Counted from the stretch's first letter, positions 1 to 12,198 are shown. The stretch: 64,000 bases of DNA from Homarus americanus (GCF_018991925.1 NW_024735442.1:770001-834000); one strand, 5' to 3'. Program-made: numbers and translations. Notes: generated by a model from the letters alone, not told the origin.

Positions 1-71
1 AAATTTTCTTTTCCTAAATACTCCTTGGTAAATTGCCGTAAATTGCCGTGCGCCTTATATACCATAAAATA

Positions 72-2876
72 CAGTAAAGTTATATCCCTGTTAGCCAGAA
101 CAATTGGTGCAGAACACTTCCGAGGATGAGAGATTTCTGGGTAACAAGACGACTTTCTCAAACCCGGAAAAATTCCTTATCCCCCGTAACCTTTTCCGGT
201 TACTGGGAAAAGTTTTTGAGTGTCTAAGCGAGACCTCTTGCACAGACGCACATTAGCCCACCTCCCCACAACGTTTCTGGGTGCCGGAGATGTTTTCCTC
301 GAGAATAAACTACTGGAATCCTTAAATACAGTTCTAATTAAATTAGAAACTTAATTTCTTTACTATAATAATCCAGAATAGTTTATCTAAAAGTTTGGTC
401 TAATAAATATATTTAAAAATTATAAATCTACAGGATATAGGCATGAATGAAGCTGTGTGTTACAGCAAATACTGTTATTTTCCACTCCCATGGAGCTGTG
501 GGGGATTAGTGGGTCTTGTGTAACTGACCTGACCTGATGCAATGTCATGTGGAGGTAGAATGGGGGATTAGCAGTCTCATATTACTGATCTGATGGAATG
601 TCAGGTTACCCTTTCTTGGGTGAAGGATTAGTGGGTCTCATGACCTGAAGACGTCTTGAATAAACACGAAACCTAAAATATTTTTAGAGATATTATGGTA
701 AGTACAGATATAAGTATAAATGAGCAAAGATGTCTCCCTTCAACATTACGTTACATAACATTTTAAAATATGGAGTGAGGAAGCAGAAAAGTGTAGTAAA
801 TAGAGAGATGGAGTGGAAATGAGTGTTGCCAAGTGCTCCTCAACAGCTGATATTTAACTCACTACCATGCAGTCACACACAAGCAGATGAGTCTTAATTC
901 CCTTGCTGGGGGTGTGAGTGGTATTGGGGAGTGTGTGGTTGTTGGAGGGTGTGTTTGTGTGTGATGTAGGGGTGTATGTGTGATGTGTAGGTGGTGTTGG
1001 TGTGTTGATGGAAGTGAAACCCTTTTGGGGGGAAGGGTTTCGTGGACAGTTCCCCTCCCCCCTTCCTTGCTCAAACATGGCTAATTGTGATAGGGAGATG
1101 AATTTGATACAATAATGATGCTTAATAAATTCTATACCAAATGGTTCCAATAAGATATCCTTAAATAAAATATTTCTATATGATATAGTGATGTAAATTC
1201 CATTCTTTTATTAAAAAAGAAAAAAAGTAAGAAATGTTGATACCGGAGTCAGTAAAATCAGTTCTAATTTCGTTAAACACCCCATTTTCTTATCAAATAA
1301 TCCTGAATACTTTATCTAAAAGTTTGGTTAAATAATATTTAAAAAACAAAAGCTATATATGATACAGGCGTGAATAGAGCTGTGATACTTTTATCCTCTT
1401 CACCACTGATCGGCTCATTAGATGCTTGGGCGATCGGTCACGTTTCTGTTACACACTTCACTCAATTGACTGTAATACATAACTAATCATGTCTTAACAC
1501 TTGTGATGAAGGTTGGGTGGGAGATTATTGGGTCACGTTACTAACCTGACCTGATGTAACGTCAGGTCACCCAGTGTTGGGTGGGGGATTAGTGGGTCTT
1601 ATGACCTGAATATGTCTTGAATGACATTATTTTTTACCTATGAGGTATATACATAGTACTATACTGTATTGTATATGAAGGGTACATGTATTAATAAGCA
1701 CAGATTATTACAGTAATGTACTGTACCTGTACTAATTAATGAAAAACAAATATTATTGTATCATGAATGAGTCCGTACTTTAGACAAACAGTGAGGGGAG
1801 GGGGGTGGTGCTTATAAAATGTCACCGACTTGACTTAGGAGAATATAACTTGCATTGGTGGAATTATAATTGTAAGATAGCGATTAATTTGAGTATAAAT
1901 ATCCCTTATTTTGCACCATATATAATAATTTTAGTAATAATTTAGTACATTTGAGTACAGGTTGTGATAATTTATGTGGTTGTAGTTTCAAAGCTTTGTG
2001 ACATCACTAATGTATAATGAGTCTCCATATGCCCTGGTTTATTCATTGATCAGTTGTCTAAGTCCAAAAGTAGTCCTATTGAGTTATCATGTATCAATTA
2101 ATTAATTTTAAAATATAAATTATAATGTAAAATGTTATAAGACAATGGTTTAGTAGTGCTGTTAATGTGTGCTGTGTAAGTGTCTTGGCATGTCACCTCA
2201 CCACCTGACTCCTGAACAAACTCTTCATCAACTTCTTCAAATCCTACAATGTGCTTGGCAAGCTAAAACACACACAGGAATTAAGACAACAAGCATCCAG
2301 TGAGGGTTTTGTTGTGTGACTACATGGAGGCGAATTAAAAGATCAGCTGTTGAGGAGCTTATCGCCTGGCAACACTGGTGCATGTTACCACTCCTTTCCA
2401 CTCCATCTCTCTCATCACCCATACCTCTTTGCTTTCTCACTCCATATTTTAAAATGTTATGTAATGCTGAAGGGATACAACTTTGCTCATTTATACTTAT
2501 ACTTATCATAATCTCTCTAAAAATACTTTAGCTTTCGTGTTTATTCAAGAAATTTTCAGGTCATGAGACCCACTAATCCCCCCACCAAAGAAAGGGTGAC
2601 CCGACATTCCATCAGAAGGTCAGTATATGAGACCACTAATCCCCCACCCTACCTCCACCTGCCATTGAGTCAGGTCAGGTCTCCCCAAAAAATAATTGCA
2701 TCTTTATTCAAAACACTTTCAGAAAATTCTCTTGATTTTCAACCTTGGAAAATTGTTCCTAAAGCTGGAAATTTTTGGAAAATTCCAGCTTTGGGAATGA
2801 TTTTACGAGTAAATTTCAATTCCGGCTATCGGAGATTTCTGGGTTTGAGGGACTCCGGCTAACGGAGCTATTACCT
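72..2876. repeat. Large foldback (inverted-repeat) element
   Basis: The left arm (about 72-860) reappears as reverse complement at about 2310-2876. It can be followed through a GTTAGCC terminal block, a 'gggggattagtgggtctcat' block and an 'ataaatgagcaaag' block. Part of the left arm (about 300-660) also recurs directly at about 1240-1630, so a related copy or duplication sits in the middle. The outer ends carry the GTTAGCCRGA motif seen at 5131, 40145 and 40610, which places it in the same family as those smaller elements. I see no transposase reading frame. The exact ends are approximate. Confidence 0.6.
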
Positions 2877-3592
2877 TAACTTTAAAATAAGAAAAATTAA
2901 AGAGCGGGAAGTGAATTGTGTGGGATAGGTAGGAGCATGGCTAGACAAGTCCCTCCTTGATCCAATTAACATGACAATACTGTAGGCTCTTTCCAGAGTG
3001 AGGAATGTTACAAATGGAGACAACGAATTGAAATACTGTATTCTCAATTATATTGTCAAAAGTAAGCAATAGAAACAAATGGCTCTTGCAATATATATTA
3101 CCAACACTTCATGCTACATCATAACACTGTTGGATTGCTTCTATGTTTTAATTTAGATTTTATATAGATTTTTAAATGTTGAGTGAGAAACGTTACTGCG
3201 ATGTTACCTCTCTAGTCACTTTGCATCAATCACTTCAGTAATTCTGTGATTGAATTAGTTCAATTAAGGAATGCTTCATATCAATAATAAGTCAATTGAT
3301 AAAGATAATAACCATACCCAGCAGATTTGATTATTCCTGATAACCATTATGCCATCACACATGTTACCGGAAAAGCGAGGAATGTTATTTGTGCGATATT
3401 TACTGACTTATATAGTACTGTATACAATCAACTATTATTACTGTTAATGTAATTGTAAGTATGAAAAACATAAAAGAAATTTGTACTAATGTAAAATTTA
3501 CATAATAAACAAACCACAAGACAATGCTTGTTTAAATTACATCAACATAAATGATGTGTGTATATACCTATGTTACAACTTTGAGAGATGTA
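2877..3592. other. AT-rich DNA with no recognisable gene
   Basis: I see no exon-like reading frame, tandem repeat or terminal repeat here on either strand. Confidence 0.4.
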
Positions 3593-3755
3593 CAGTCAGG
3601 GACACAAGTTGGCTCCCTGTGGTGAAACCGAGTCATGGGAATGAGTCTCCGAACTAACTTACCCCGACTGTCATCTGGTACAGGTGTGCTGTTTTATCTC
3701 ATCTGGGGTCGATACTGCTTCAGTTTAGGAGGGAGCCAACTTTTGACTCAGGGTG
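3593..3755. repeat. 163-bp hairpin MITE
   Basis: The ends form an imperfect inverted repeat sharing AAGTTGGCTCCC and are flanked by TA on both sides (3591-3592 and 3756-3757), as expected for a Tc1/mariner/pogo-type insertion. It has no coding capacity. Confidence 0.65.
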
Positions 3756-3806
3756 TACATATTGATTAAAAAATAAATAAATTCTAGTTGATGGAGGATG
3801 GAAAGG

Positions 3807-4357
3807 TTACCCCTTTGTTGTAGGTAACATTCTTGATACTTCAGGAGTTGGCAAAGCCTGCACAACCATTTCCTCTGCTATTTCATCTCTGTCTGGGTTA
3901 TCAGGGAAATGAAAACGAATATGACCCAATCGACCTCTGCACATGTTTCTGAGGTAATTAGCATTGATTCATGTCCTCTTCTGTCACTGACTCCATAACT
4001 GCAGCATAATGTTTAGAGAACTTTTTGGTTCTATAATGAACCAACAAAATTTCCGGATGCTAGTTTTGGTGTTGGCTCAGCGTCAGTAGACTCAGGTTGT
4101 GACATGAATGACTCAGACATGTGTGTAAGAGATGGTGTATTTTCCCTATCACTACTATTACTGGAATAATTTTGTGTGTCAGTATCTAGTAACCCATACT
4201 CAAGATGCTGAAGATAACATTGTTTAAATGATGTTTGACCTGCAGTGTTGTGATACAGTGAAACTTTATAATGGCCAAGAGGTTTAACTGATCTGCACTG
4301 CTGAATGGATTTTGTGTAGTATCTTCGTTGTCTTTCAGCTGGTGTCATTGGAGACAT
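3807..4357 (-). pseudogene. Frameshifted gene of unknown family (AERQRRYY start)
   Basis: The minus strand starts with ATG at 4357 and reads MSPMTPAERQRRYY, followed by a polar, Ser-rich stretch. Near 4035 the coding signal jumps frame and continues as VHYRTKKFSKHYAAV. Near 3965 it jumps again to NYLRNMCRGRLGHIRFHF and ends PTTKG at the stop at 3807. Three consecutive pieces in different frames with protein-like composition indicate one decayed gene of roughly 180 codons. A basic, Arg-rich N-terminus followed by a compact C-terminal domain is typical of small uncharacterised proteins often carried by mobile elements, but I do not recognise the family. It lies immediately left of a SINE and downstream of the last visible TMEM8 exon, in the same orientation; its splice phases and sequence do not fit TMEM8. 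Confidence 0.5.
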
Positions 4358-4436
4358 GATGGAACTGAGTACATTATATATGCTCAGCAGATAATCAATT
4401 TAGTCAGGAAAAAATAAAACTATCAGGTAACATGCC

Positions 4437-4815
4437 TAGGGGTGCTGGTGGTAGAGTGGTACCGCTCTTGCCTTCGCAAGCGAGATGTCACGGGTTCGAT
4501 TCCCGGGCCGGTGGAAGTTGTTTGGACATACTTCCTAGCCCCCATTAGTCCCTGTTCACCTAGCAGTAAAGTAGGTACCTGATGTAAATCGAAAGTTGCG
4601 AATTCGTATTCAGGGACAAGTTGTTGGAGCTTCCAATAACTTGATGACATAAACCATCGACTCTTCAGGCTTCTATGCCCTTAACTCATGAGACATAAAG
4701 GCAAGCATGAACTTAGCATGCTTCCCTGTTGGGCACTGTAAATGCTTCTGTGCTTCACCTTACACAAGGATGTAGGGGAGTGCCCAATAAATAAAAAAAA
4801 AAAAAAAAAAAAAGT
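4437..4815 (+). mobile_element. tRNA-derived SINE with target-site duplication
   Basis: The 5' end resembles a tRNA, with an A-box-like TGGTAGAGTGG (from 4448) and a B box GGTTCGATTCC (4493-4503). The element ends in a poly(A) tract (4794-4813). The 9-bp sequence TAACATGCC flanks both ends (4428-4436 and 4816-4824), which is a target-site duplication. An internal block (about 4556-4620, 'agcagtaaag'...'gtaaatcga') matches the central part of the SINE at 28808-29173. It is an RNA polymerase III-type non-autonomous retrotransposon. Confidence 0.85.
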
Positions 4816-5130
4816 TAACATGCCAAATTACAAATACAGTACAATGAATTTGTAATGTAATGTATTTACAATTCAGTTTAACTCCTGTGATTTCTTATTT
4901 AAACCTGTGAGTGAAAAACATTACACCTTTATTGGTAATGTTCCTCACTCTGTACATGTAACATGCATGATGGGCATTATGGCATACCTGAGTCTCATAG
5001 AAAATATCACAGGGCTACATTACTCAGGTACTAAGATGCTTATTTATAATACAAAGTTATGTTCAATTTCTCCAATTCATAAGCTGTGTATGGGAAAAAA
5101 AAAAACGTCACAAGCATTATTCCCGAAGTA

Positions 5131-5276
5131 CAGTAATATCTTCATCAGCCGGAATCCCTCAAACCCGGAAATCTGTGATTGCCGGAATTGAAATTTGCTC
5201 GGAAAATCATTCCCAAAGACAGAATTTTCTAAAAATTTCCGGCTTTAGGAACAAATTTTTGCCTCGTTCACCTGTT
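5131..5276. repeat. Fragment of GTTAGCC/CCGGAA-type MITE
   Basis: Begins CAGTAATATCTTCATCAGCC and contains repeated CCGGAA and TTTCCGG motifs, closely matching the left half of the element at 40145-40623. Only one end is present. Confidence 0.55.
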
Positions 5277-6192
5277 TGGTTTTATTTATTAATAATTGTA
5301 TTCCCGTATGATCAATCTATTATGGTGTGTTTCATATAACATATACCTACAGTATTAAATAATAGAACAAAAACGATATATAATTTGATTTCAAAATAAA
5401 ATGGCAGTACTACAGTACATGTACAATGAAAAAATATTTTTTGGTTCTTAAAAAAATCAGTCAGATTATATATGAGGTAGGCAAATACATAAGTAAATAC
5501 AGTAAATTGCAAATGAAGTGTAAAAGGAAATGAACAAGGGAAGAAAGCTGATAAGAGAAAGCCGTGTTTTTTCCAAGTTATTGCTAGGCATTAACATACC
5601 TAGGTATAAGCTAGGCGTCGCATTCTGGATTGAACAAAAAGTAAAATTTACAAAGAACTTCACAAAGAAATTTTCAAGGTTTGCAATATGGCTTAAGATG
5701 CAATTAGATACATGATGATGACAGGAGATACAACTGCAGGGAAGTGCACAAAAGTATAAAAAGAAATAAACCAGAAAAGAGGAAATGAATGAAATGGGAA
5801 TATAAAAAGCAAAAATAAAAATAATGTCTTGTTTGAAGCAGAAGGAAAAAAGTAGGTAGAGTATGCAGAAGTATACAATGATATCAACAGAATGGAGATA
5901 ATATACAGGAAGGAAGCAGACATCAAGCTACCAATTATGGAAAATAAAGTTGAACCAGTGGTGATAACAATAAAAAATTATGAGGTCCTTTGGTACCCTT
6001 GCTTTAGAAGCAACTACCAGACTGGGATTGAGACCCCACATTGTCAACCCCTATTTGACTGACTGAGTAGAAGATTATGCAGCAATTTGCACTGACCTGA
6101 CAATATAGTACAGTACAGTACTGTACATCTGGCTCTGCCAGGAAGTGTTCCAGTCACTTTTTGAATGACCCACAGACTATAAAAATACTTAC
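5277..6192. other. AT-rich DNA 3' of the last visible TMEM8 exon
   Basis: No convincing exon was found here. I searched specifically for the final TMEM8 exon (expected HS-x-WH motif) on the minus strand from 6192 to 1 and did not find it. Confidence 0.35.
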
Positions 6193-6339
6193 TTTATAGT
6201 TATCCTTGGTTTGTATGAGGGCAAACATTATAAGGCCTATAAGAGCAAGACTTATACCAATACCACGGTACAAGAACTGCCTTGGCTGAACGGAAGGCCA
6301 GGCACCCTTGTGCCACCGCTGGTACACAATGTGGCAAAG
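6193..6339 (-). CDS. TMEM8: TMEM8 exon 13 of those visible: late transmembrane segments
   Basis: 49 codons, phase 0 on both sides. The acceptor is TTTTTTTACAG and the donor GTAAGTA. It begins LCHIVYQRWHKGAW and contains a hydrophobic segment (GIGISLALIGLIMFALI) ending TKDNYK. This corresponds to the sixth membrane pass and the loop before the final helix. The final helix, which in this family carries the second catalytic histidine pair (HS-x-WH), should be in the next exon, which is not seen in this window. Confidence 0.9.
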
Positions 6340-7111
6340 CTGTAAAAAAAAAAAATTTAATTTGTTTTCTAATCTTTCCTACCACATTAATGATATATCC
6401 AAGACTCTGTTATCAGTAAAGTACGAAATAGGGACCACATGAGTATGTAAGACACATCTACAACAAAATGAGCTTAATAATATCAAAGCCAAGAGATCCC
6501 TTAAATCATCTAATAAATGATGATGATGATGATAATGGTGGAAACTGATGCTACACTATTTTATGCAATACTGTTGAGCTTGAAAAGGAATTAATATACA
6601 GCATTAAAAAATTTATATTGTTCAGTGATTATTACATATTGAACATTTAATTCTTCACATTCTAAGATAAAGCACATTTGCAATGATCTGGCTTGAATCA
6701 GTGAGAACTACTTGCTTCATGTACAAATGGTAACAGAGCCTCTAGGCCTAAAGGTCATTGGTTTGCACCAAGAGTACTCTAAGTTTTCCTTGCTGTGAAT
6801 GATTACCTAACTTTACAGTTGGAGAAAACAAGACAGTTGAGTACAGTGTGGGCCAAAATACTTCCTTTTTTATCAACGGCTTTGTATACAGTTTGCTGTA
6901 AATAAACTGCCCCGAACAGGTCATCAGGGAACTACTTCTTAACTTGATTATTCATTATTTCTTTATATTTACCACTGAACACCACTTGTGCTTCCAAGGA
7001 TCAAATTTAATGTGCATTATCCGAGGGATCTCTAATAAAATGATCTTTAAGTTTACCTCAAGAATAACTAATTGGTAATACAGTACAGTATATGGCTACT
7101 TGGATACATAC
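6340..7111 (-). other. TMEM8 intron, no inserted element recognised
   Basis: Plain AT-rich intron sequence; no repeat ends or coding remnant recognised. Confidence 0.5.
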
Positions 7112-7336
7112 AGGTACAGCAGTTGCAACAGCCATGGGTACAGTAAATGATGCGAGGGCTGTTCGGCTGTATTGGACGGCTGGAGCAATAATAATAACCC
7201 CAAGAGTATGAAACAGCGGACAAAAGGCTTCGTCCATGCCCCCAAGGCCAACAACTGTCACCCAGAAACAAAGTAGTGAAAAAAAGAAGTCTGTGAACTG
7301 CAACACCTCATATTTAGTCACACAGTATGACACAAC
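7112..7336 (-). CDS. TMEM8: TMEM8 exon 12: transmembrane segments
   Basis: 75 codons, phase 0 to phase 0. The acceptor is CTCTTTTGCAG and the donor GTATGT. It begins VVSYCVTKYEVLQFTDFFFS and continues as alternating hydrophobic helices (LLCFWVTVVGLGG, HTLGVIIIAPAV, ASFTVPMAVATAVP). The LQFTDFF stretch aligns with the conserved LQYCDF region of vertebrate PGAP6, so the aspartate is probably one of the CREST metal- or catalysis-associated acidic residues. Confidence 0.92.
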
Positions 7337-9442
7337 CTGCAAAAGAGAAAGTATTTAGTCATACTTAAGATAAAATATGTAGACAAAATTGATGTGCTCG
7401 AAGCCAGAGTGACAAATCAATCAACCCCTGGATTTCTGGGTTTGTGTTTGAACATATCGGCCAAGTGTTTCTCTTCCATATCAGATGGTAAGAGAGGGGA
7501 TATTCGTCTTAGCATAAGAGCCAGATTCCTGTTGAAAAGGTACTGCTTCCTGACCTTAAGGGCTGACACCTGGATGAGCTACCGAGATGGAGTCACCAGA
7601 GCCAGACTGACAAATCTGCAGGCAAATATAACCAACCTGGTGTGAGAAATGGTGTGACATCAGGTGCTCAGCCAATTATTTACACAGTAATATCATACAT
7701 TAATAATAAAGATTATTTATATTTTATTACAGGTGCTGATTTAATTTAAAATTTTAACTTAGACCCGACCAATTAAATCTTTTTTCAAACCTGTATACCC
7801 TAAAATTAAATAAATTTCCTATCATATGAGACCCAAAACATGAAAATCCTATGGTATGCAAACTTCAAATGGCTCCAGCTCAAAACTTGATTCATTTGTC
7901 ACTCTGGCTTCAAGTACCCCAATTGTCTATTTCCCTTTAACAATATTTTTTTTTACTATGTAAAATGTATGTGCAAAATTTCAAATATGGAGCTGTTCTA
8001 CATATTATGGACACAGTACAGTATTTAAACATATACAGCATACAGTATTGCAAAGAAAAAAAATAATTATCTTGTTCAAATTCATCTGGTGATGACAGAT
8101 TCATATTGTGTTATCAAGCTAATGGCACAGCAAAGTATCCAAAGAAGATGAAAAAGAATAAATACAGGGCTGCACAATGACTGATACATCTCATACATCT
8201 GCACAACACGATCTCACCTTTCCAAGGAATTTATTTTACAGCGCTGTATGTTAACACAAGGAAAACTCAGGTTATTAAATTTGAGGGATTAGAAAGTTTA
8301 TCCAACTTGAACATTTCAGCAGGATGAAAATTCCATTACCAAGAATTAATTCTTTTCAGAATTTTCAATCGATTTCATATTTGAACTGGCTAACATGTTA
8401 GCAAAACCCTACCCAAGGACTCATTAGAGTAGAATCCCAGTTATCCAGCAGCTATGGGGATTGAGAGGTGCCGAATAAAGAGATTTTCTGGTCAGTTGAC
8501 CATCACTCTTAGCATCCCCAAATAAGTTCTACAATGTACAGTGTTACAGCCTAATCTTGCAAATTAGTCTCAGATAAATGGATTTCTTGAACACTCATTC
8601 CACTCTATATAAATGATGTAGCTTACAAATAAAGAGAATATAATATAAAGCTATAAAATAAGAAAAATTAAGAGCATGGGTGTGTGTATATGAGGAAAGT
8701 GAATGTGTGTGGAGGTGGTGGCCTATACTGCGTCACTGACTCGCCAGCCCAGCTGCCGCATTTACTGTTATACGCAATGAAACTATAAAAGTTGTGGAAA
8801 AATCATATAATACTCTAATGTGGCTTATAAAAAAAGAAACTACTGTATAATAAAAAAGAAAGAAAAAGAGGATGGGTGTGAATGTGTGTGGAGGCGGTGG
8901 GCTATTACTGTGTGGCCTCACTCCCTCCTGATGTGACGTCATGGCAAACACACAGCTCAGTGCGCCAGCCACACGTCTGTGAGTCAGCTGGTTGATTGTC
9001 TGACTGTAGTCGGTCGCATTGCCCAGAGGATGGTTTGAGTGTGGAAGGAGCTATTTTTTTATACATAAAATATGTGCTTCTGTATTTTATGATGCTATCT
9101 AAAAATATTATTGCTTATCATAGCAATAAATAAGGCAGCTCAACCTCATTATGCATGATATTTAAATTTAGGATTCTAGCTAATTTTGAAGGAATTCTTA
9201 TTTTTATTATGACATCAATTTTGTGCGAGATAGTTTAATCTGCCAGTTACCCAGACCCCAGATAACTGGAATTCTACTGTATTAAGTTAACCTGTACTAC
9301 AAGGCCTCAATCAAAAAAGGGATTTCAAGATCATTTCTCCATTTTTTTTCCTTGGGACAACTTGTTCTGCCAAATTCCCTATAACAACAAATAAGCACCT
9401 GCCATGACCAGCTAAGAAATTTTTGTATGATTATTTACTTAC
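7337..9442 (-). other. TMEM8 intron with one MITE
   Basis: Holds the MITE at 8429-9282. The remainder, including a plus-strand open stretch at 7394-7645, shows no recognisable family. Confidence 0.5.
8429..9282. repeat. MITE with TAGAATYCCAGTTATC ends
   Basis: The left end TAGAATCCCAGTTATCC and the reverse complement of the right end TAGAATTCCAGTTATCTGG form terminal inverted repeats. Internal sequence (about 8635-8760 and 8870-9010) recurs at 17590-17760 and 54100-54430, so three copies of this family lie in the window. A short internal duplication ('gtgaatgtgtgtggaggyggtggsctat') is present at about 8700 and 8880. Confidence 0.6.
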
Positions 9443-9658
9443 TTCATTATCACAAGCATGGTAGAATATAGAAGCAATCATGGTAGCTGTAAACAACAGG
9501 GCCTGGGAGTATAAGTGCCTACGTGCAGCAATAATAATGGGGGGCAGAAAAAAAATATTGCTAAGTGTAAGGAGACATAAGCCAGTCAGCACAGAGGTCC
9601 AGCCCTGTGCAGATCCACCATCTTCACAGCCCCATCCTCGCCAACCTGCTGTGCAAAC
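9443..9658 (-). CDS. TMEM8: TMEM8 exon 11: end of EGF-like module, first two TM helices
   Basis: 72 codons, phase 0 to phase 0; acceptor TTCCTCAACAG and donor GTAAGT. It begins VCTAGWRGWGC, the last cysteines of the EGF-like module. The first membrane helix (LCLLTLSNIFFLPPIIIAA) is followed by RRHLYSQALLFTATMIASIFYHACDNE. The S-x-x-YH-x-CD segment matches the CREST-superfamily motif that supplies the conserved Ser, His and Asp. This is the single most diagnostic exon for the TMEM8 assignment. Confidence 0.95.
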
Positions 9659-9858
9659 CTGTTGAGGAAGTTTAAAAGTAAAATTAAACTTTTAAAACAA
9701 AGAATTATGACACCAAAACAATTATAGCCAAGAGATTCAATCATCTATAAAAGCATTGCTATGAGGAAAGCTGAGAACTTATAGTAAAATAAAATTCCCT
9801 AATTGTCACTTTTCTATCTTTGTTGATAAAATTTCCGCTGAGCAACATTGTACTATAC

Positions 9859-10425
9859 CGGTCCACCACCCCTTATCTGCAATTCCAAAATCCGAGAAGC
9901 TCTGCAAACAAAATTTTTTTTCGTGGAGCATCACTCATGTGCACGACATACCCAGAGTGATGCCGAACATGACTCGACGCCGCCAAAGCTTGGCCCAAGC
10001 AGGTGAGGCGTCAGTTGTGTCTCAGCGCTGCTACCAATCACACATGCGTCTGCTGCTCTTTGGTATTTTTTGTGATTTTGAGTTTAATTTCACTATGAAA
10101 ATATAAAAAAATAGCTTCAGATACCCCTATGGATAACAGTGAGAAGAAGAAAAGGAAGCATCTCTCATTATCGGTAGAACAGAAAGTGGAGTTATTACAG
10201 AAAAGCTTGATCGTGGTGTGTCTGTGCGGCGTCTTACTAAAGAATATGGTGTGGGAACTACCACAGTATATGACTCAAGGAAACAGAAAGACAAGTTGTT
10301 GTAGTTTTACACTGACAGTGGTGACCATAAACTAATGAAAACTTGGAAAACATTGCATTGGGCAAAATGAAGATCTTGACCGTGCGCTAATTGAGTGGAT
10401 TCAACAACGAAGAAGTGTACAGTAC
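9859..10425 (+). pseudogene. Jerky/Tigger-type transposase N-terminus, frameshifted
   Basis: ATG at 10129 opens MDNSEKKKRKHLSLSVEQKVELLQK, a psq-type helix-turn-helix start typical of Tigger/jerky transposases. After about codon 26 the coding signal shifts by one frame (LDRGVSVRRLTKEYG, VGTTTVYDSRKQKDKLL), and a later frame reads EDLDRALIEWIQQRR. The catalytic DDE region is absent. A short C-rich stretch at 9859 ('ggtccaccaccccttatctgc') may be the terminal repeat. It lies in the intron between TMEM8 exons 10 and 11, on the opposite strand. Confidence 0.7.
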
Positions 10426-10836
10426 AGTACAGGTTTGCCCTAAGGACAATTATTTCTTTTACTTTTTTCAAATTATGTATTTAGCATGGTGTGTGTATGT
10501 AAATGAATAAAAATAAAAGAAGAAAGTTACATATATCTATCCAAAAATACGAGTTGAAAAACTTGTACTTAAATGTACTACAATAATGTACTAAAATTTT
10601 TATCTCTTGTGTAAAATATACGATGTCTATACTGTATTCAAATTATTCGCTGTCTTGCAAGGATTCTAGCGATGCAAGTTATATTTTCCTAACTTTAGTC
10701 TGTGATAATTTTATAAGATAAAAACTTTAAGCCTAAAACCACCAAACCCTGGCTGGGAGGATAGGGGAGGGGGAGGTGTTTTGACAGCAGGCGCCAAAGG
10801 TCTAGTGCGTATTTATTTATCTGTCTTTGAGAGCAA

Positions 10837-11745
10837 TTCAGTTAACGGACAAAAGTTTGATTAACGAAATCTTTACGAAAAAAATTTTCTGTTGTGAGTA
10901 TCAGCTGATCAGCTGATGGGCTAGTCTGCCAATTCAGTAATCTGTTCTATGTTTACATTCGTTTCCAATGGAGTAAATATCAATAAAGTTGTGCACTTGA
11001 ATATTTTGGCATGTTTTATATTAAAATTATTAGTCATTTTAACATTTATTTAACATATTGATAATACAGTACTGTATATGCAGTACAGGGAACTAGTTTG
11101 TTGTGCGCTCATCAGATGCGTGAATTGGTCACAAGGCGTAAGTTGGGCTTTGAAAACAGTGGAGAGAGCATCTATTTTGTTGGTGTCTTGAATATGTGTG
11201 GTCATTCTGAACTTTAGTTAACATATTGATAATATATAGCGCAGTGCAGTGCTGATTTAAAGAAAATAATCTTGAATTACACCTAGAGAACTTAAAATTT
11301 TATTGGTGAAATTATTGCATCAAGCATGGGTCCCCCGAAAGGTGATTTCTCCTCCATCCCCACTTCCTTCTCTTCTCCCTTCTCCTCCACCCCCACTTCT
11401 AATTCCCATCATCATCATCAACCAGGAACCTTCTACATACACACCTTTCCAAACTTTTTTCCAATTGATAGCTGCACTTTTGAACTTTCTCCCTCACACC
11501 ACTTCCTTTCTGAGACTTCCGAGAGACTTTCAGTGTGATGTCTAAACACAGTAGTTAGTTGATCCAGAAATAAACCAAGAGGTAGCAGTGAACAACACAC
11601 GCGTTGGTGGCAGGATACAGACTGAGCGCATTTGGCACGGAATTTAACGGAATCACGTTCAATTTAGTGAACTAGTTCGTTAAATCGGGTGAAAATAATG
11701 GAAAGTCGATTTAGCGGAAATTTTGATTTAACGGAAAGGGGTGGC
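10837..11745 (+). mobile_element. Internally deleted Tigger (MITE), diverged TIRs
   Basis: Terminal regions contain repeated GTTAACG/CGTTAAAT motifs in inverted orientation. Internally an ATG at 11326 (MGPPKGDF) runs directly into sequence that matches the 3' untranslated region of the autonomous element at 31062-33623 (compare 11350-11450 with 33355-33460). The whole transposase body is deleted. The same junction occurs in the element at 54477-55310. Ends are approximate. Confidence 0.65.
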
Positions 11746-11995
11746 TCAAATTCATTCGCTAAATAAAAAAAAATACTGTACATCCTAAACATCGTAAGAC
11801 TAAACTGGGGATTCTCTAATAATCATATTTTGACAAAAGTAGCTTTCTAGCTTTCCTGGTGGGTTTTTACTGAACAAAAATACCTGTAGTAAAAAATGTA
11901 ATTCATACAAAAGTTAATTTTAATGTTTAGCTCAATGGTGAGGCTTTATACATACATGTGTCTGACAAATGCAAACATAGTGTAGTAATTGATAT

Positions 11996-12198
11996 TAACC
12001 CCTTCATTCACTCCAAGGATGCCACTTTTAATATTTTATTTGGCTAACCCCAGCAGATTTTATTCAGCCCAAAGGAGGCCCATACACAAGGGGTTAGTAT
12101 ACTATCTCCACTAACCCCTTTGTTATGAGGGCACCACTTTTAATATTTTATTTGACAAACGCCAGACAAATTTATTCAGCTCATACACAAGGGGCTAA
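11996..12198. repeat. Two tandem ~95-bp CCCCTT/AAGGGG hairpin repeats
   Basis: Each unit starts TAACCCCTT, contains 'ccacttttaatattttatttg' and ends CACAAGGGG. A third copy stands alone at 34987-35084. Confidence 0.6.

Noticed and set aside
4438..4510. Functional tRNA gene
   Set aside because: The anticodon arm is irregular and the tRNA-like part is the head of a SINE with poly(A) and target duplication.
4800..4850. Final TMEM8 exon suggested by a minus-strand IWHVN reading
   Set aside because: The bases are the SINE target duplication and poly(A) edge; no splice acceptor, and hydrophobic context is missing.
7394..7645. 83-codon plus-strand frame in a TMEM8 intron
   Set aside because: No domain, no splice-site support and no similarity to a known family that I can see; a chance open frame is the simpler explanation.
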